NCBI GenBank assembly: GCA_011087745.1
Contig: JAALLB010000073.1
Span: 1 to 7,854 of the forward strand
DNA: 7,854 nucleotides
Origin: Hyphomicrobiales bacterium
Lineage (GTDB): Bacteria > Pseudomonadota > Alphaproteobacteria > Rhizobiales > Rhizobiaceae
Reading direction: 5' to 3'
The position numbers and the translations under genes are program-made. Numbering within the stretch: position 1 is the stretch's first letter; each line of letters opens with the position of its first letter. The notes under the pieces were generated by a model. The model saw only the letters and a list, made by a program, of their open reading frames with translations. It had not been told where the DNA came from and ran no database searches. Below are positions 6,257-7,854 of this stretch, piece by piece.

Positions 6257-7516
6257 ATGGCTAAGGCAACAAGACCTGCAAAAATGGCTAAACCAAAGTC
6301 TCCGGATGATCTTAAAGAGATCAAAGGGGTGGGACCTAAACTTGAAGGCGTTCTGAACGGTCTGGGTGTTTACACCTATGATCAGGTTGCACGCTGGAAA
6401 AAGAGCGAGGTTGAATGGGTTGATGATCATCTGAAATTCAAGGGCCGCATCGATCGCGATGAGTGGATTCCGCAGTGTAAGAAAATGGCGAAAGCATCTC
6501 CAAACAAAGCTGGCGCAAAACCGGCTGCTAAAAAAGCTGCTTCAACCAAAACAAAAACAAGTGCTGCAAGTAAGGCTGGAGCAAAAGCAAAGACCGCAAG
6601 TGCTTTTTCACGCAAGGCACCTCCAAAGTCTTCTGCTGCAAAAGCAACTAAGAAGCCAGCGGCCAAAAAGGCAGCTGCACCTGTAATGGCTGCTGCTGCA
6701 GTCGCTGCAACAGCTGCAAGCACAAAACCGGCTAAGGCAAAATCATCTGGTAATGGCTCAAAGAAGCTCGCTGTTTCAGATACTGATGTAGCGATTGAAA
6801 TCACCAATATGAATAAATGGTACGGTGATTTCCATGTTCTGAAAGACATTAACCTGAAAGTTATGCGCGGTGAGCGTATTGTTGTTGCCGGGCCTTCCGG
6901 TTCTGGTAAGTCGACCATGATCCGCTGTATCAACCGTCTGGAAGAGCACCAAAAGGGTCATATTGTTGTTGATGGCAATGAACTCACAAACGATTTGAAA
7001 AAGATTGATGAAGTTCGCCGCGAAGTAGGTATGGTGTTCCAGCACTTTAACCTCTTCCCACATCTGACAATATTGGAAAATTGTACGCTTGCTCCAATCT
7101 GGGTTCGCAAGACGCCTAAGAAAGATGCAGAAGAAATTGCGATGCATTTTCTTGAAAAAGTGAAAATTCCTGAGCAGGCATTGAAGTATCCTGGTCAACT
7201 TTCATGTGGTCAGCAGCAGCGTGTGGCGATTGCTCGCTCGCTTTGTATGAACCCGCGCATCATGTTGTTTGATGAGCCAACTTCAGCGCTTGACCCTGAG
7301 ATGATCAAGGAAGTGTTGGAAACGATGGTGAGCCTTGCTGAAGACGGTATGACCATGATTTGTGTGACCCACGAAATGGGCTTTGCACGTCAGGTTGCTA
7401 ACCGCGTTATCTTTATGGATGAAGGACAAATCGTTGAACAAAACGAGCCGGAACCATTCTTTGATAACCCTCAACATGAGCGCACAAAACTCTTCTTGAG
7501 CCAAATTCTGCACTAG
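6257..7516 (+). CDS. aapP: General L-amino acid ABC transporter ATPase AapP/BztD with an N-terminal HhH domain and Ala/Lys-rich linker
   Basis: Residues 173-419 are a full polar-amino-acid ATPase: A-loop Tyr189, Walker A GPSGSGKST (212-220), Q-loop Gln262, Walker B IMLFDE (335-340), D-loop SALD (343-346), switch His372 and the family ending NPQHERTKLFLSQILH. It would power import by binding the EAA loops of AapQ and AapM. Two oddities stand out. The ABC signature reads LSCGQ (315-319) instead of LSGGQ. About 165 residues precede the normal start point: a helix-hairpin-helix domain (15-78) and a low-complexity Ala/Lys linker (79-168). AapP is normally about 250-260 residues. One uninterrupted frame runs from ATG 6257 with a weak AGG 11 nt upstream. 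An internal Met144 (6686) could give a near-normal 276-residue protein, but its Shine-Dalgarno context is poor. The gene starts 12 nt after aapM. Confidence 0.93.
   Translation: MAKATRPAKMAKPKSPDDLKEIKGVGPKLEGVLNGLGVYTYDQVARWKKSEVEWVDDHLKFKGRIDRDEWIPQCKKMAKASPNKAGAKPAAKKAASTKTKTSAASKAGAKAKTASAFSRKAPPKSSAAKATKKPAAKKAAAPVMAAAAVAATAASTKPAKAKSSGNGSKKLAVSDTDVAIEITNMNKWYGDFHVLKDINLKVMRGERIVVAGPSGSGKSTMIRCINRLEEHQKGHIVVDGNELTNDLKKIDEVRREVGMVFQHFNLFPHLTILENCTLAPIWVRKTPKKDAEEIAMHFLEKVKIPEQALKYPGQLSCGQQQRVAIARSLCMNPRIMLFDEPTSALDPEMIKEVLETMVSLAEDGMTMICVTHEMGFARQVANRVIFMDEGQIVEQNEPEPFFDNPQHERTKLFLSQILH
6299..6490 (+). other. Helix-hairpin-helix (NuoE/L21 C-terminal type) domain of aapP
   Basis: Residues 15-78 contain DDLKEIKGVGPKLEGVLN, the hairpin GVGPK core of a helix-hairpin-helix motif, then GVYTYDQVARW, WVDDHLKFKGRIDRDEW and a short basic helix. 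This block matches, from memory, the C-terminal extension found in many alphaproteobacterial NuoE proteins and some ribosomal L21 proteins (GVGPKLE...FKGRIxRxxW). HhH motifs commonly bind nucleic acid backbones non-specifically, but in these extensions the function is unknown to me. Its presence ahead of a transporter ATPase is unexpected. Confidence 0.75.
6491..6760 (+). repeat. Low-complexity Ala/Lys-rich linker coding region
   Basis: Residues 79-168 of AapP are almost only Ala, Lys, Ser, Thr and Pro, like histone H1 tails or the linkers in bacterial HU/H1-like proteins. The heptad PAAKKAA occurs at 89-95 (DNA from 6521) and again at 134-140 (DNA from 6656) using different synonymous codons. 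The similarity is therefore at protein level and not a recent DNA duplication. A near-pure Ala run (145-154) is encoded by GCT/GCN repeats around 6689-6718. The region is probably disordered and strongly basic. Confidence 0.8.
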
Positions 7517-7520
7517 GCAA

Positions 7521-7854
7521 ATGCGTAAAATAATTAAAACAACGGGGCTGTTAATCGCAGTCCCGTTTTTTATTGTGCTATTGTATGCGTTGGCGGCCTT
7601 AATCGGTGGGTTGGTACCATCTGGTTCACAACAATCCTCTCTCGACAGTCCGCTTTTGGAAAAACCGGTTTTCCTCACCACAAATGCACTGCACGCAGAT
7701 TTAGCTATTCCAGTCAATGCTACTACGTTACAACAGTTTGCTTTCCTGCAAGATACGGGTTTTCCTTTGGATAGTCCAAATCTTGAATACCTGGTGATCG
7801 GGCTACTCGATTCACACATCTTTCGCCATCGTGTATCCGAGTTGGATTGCCCTG
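7521..7854 (+). CDS. DUF2459/TIGR02117-like membrane-anchored protein, 5' part only
   Basis: An open frame starts 4 nt after the aapP stop and runs off the right edge after 111 codons without a stop. It begins MRKIIKT, then a single membrane helix (about 8-33) ending in LAALIGGLVP, then an outside domain with VFLTTNALHADLAIPV (about 53-68) and EYLVIG. This resembles the start of the DUF2459 family (conserved proteins with an N-terminal anchor and an xxNxxHxDLxxPx motif), whose function I do not know. The family usually continues with an IGWGxxxFY-like block. Here it reads IGLLDSHIF, so divergence or a small frame disturbance near 7800 cannot be excluded. The Shine-Dalgarno is weak (AGG, 3-4 nt away). 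An intrinsic terminator lies inside codons 8-17, so expression with aapP is doubtful unless translation suppresses it. Confidence 0.6.
   Translation, partial: MRKIIKTTGLLIAVPFFIVLLYALAALIGGLVPSGSQQSSLDSPLLEKPVFLTTNALHADLAIPVNATTLQQFAFLQDTGFPLDSPNLEYLVIGLLDSHIFRHRVSELDCP
7542..7571 (+). terminator. Intrinsic terminator of the aap operon, inside the next ORF
   Basis: ACGGGGCTG (7542-7550) pairs with CAGTCCCGT (7558-7566) in a 9-bp GC-rich stem with one G-U pair and a 7-nt loop, followed by a T run through 7571. It starts 25 nt after the aapP stop, the normal place for an operon terminator. It also falls within the predicted signal-anchor codons of the DUF2459-like gene. Confidence 0.75.

Noticed and set aside
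6427..6933. 168-codon minus-strand frame rich in Ala and Phe
   Set aside because: It is the complement of the Ala/Lys-rich linker of aapP, where low complexity keeps the opposite strand open.
7283..7819. 178-codon minus-strand frame
   Set aside because: It crosses the aapP end and the intrinsic terminator, is antisense to two better-supported genes, and matches no family I know.
1..7854. CRISPR array, tRNA, rRNA, insertion sequence or prophage att site
   Set aside because: No spaced direct repeats, cloverleaf, transposase-like frame or terminal inverted repeats were seen.

Overview
The window looks like a chromosomal segment of an alphaproteobacterium, probably a Hyphomicrobiales (Rhizobiales) relative with moderate GC and perhaps marine. 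The main reason is the pairing of a divergent cystathionine beta-lyase gene (metC) with a four-gene general L-amino acid ABC transporter of the AapJQMP/BztABCD family. That neighbourhood, and a small helix-hairpin-helix domain fused to one of the proteins, are both familiar from this group. The assignment comes from recalled protein families, not a database search.

Left part (1-964): a decayed or rearranged zone. The first bases hold a ribosome-binding site and ATG for a gene running off the left edge on the minus strand. Next is the last ~98 codons of a cytochrome bd oxidase subunit II gene (cydB) whose upstream part is absent. On the minus strand follows an NAD(P)H:quinone oxidoreductase-like flavoprotein gene split by a single-base frameshift. 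It lies 2 nt behind metC and was probably in one transcript with it.

Middle (967-2510): intact metC on the minus strand, then a 353-bp divergent control region. Toward aapJ this region holds two candidate sigma70-type promoters. Downstream is a roughly 130-nt leader that folds on paper into a three-way junction, a hairpin abutting a strong Shine-Dalgarno, a nine-codon leader ORF whose stop overlaps the aapJ start, and a small hairpin over the aapJ ribosome-binding site. This looks like an undescribed cis-regulatory RNA.

Right part (2511-7516): aapJ (periplasmic binding protein), a terminator-like hairpin, aapQ and aapM (permeases), and aapP (ATPase). The hairpin after aapJ probably keeps binding protein in excess over the membrane parts. 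Together the proteins capture amino acids in the periplasm and import them with ATP hydrolysis. AapM carries an extra stretch with about two membrane helices. AapP is the oddest protein: before a normal ATPase domain it has a NuoE/L21-type helix-hairpin-helix domain and a histone-H1-like Ala/Lys-rich linker, and its ABC signature reads LSCGQ instead of LSGGQ.

Right edge (7521-7854): the start of a DUF2459-type membrane-anchored protein, 4 nt after aapP, with an intrinsic terminator inside its first codons.
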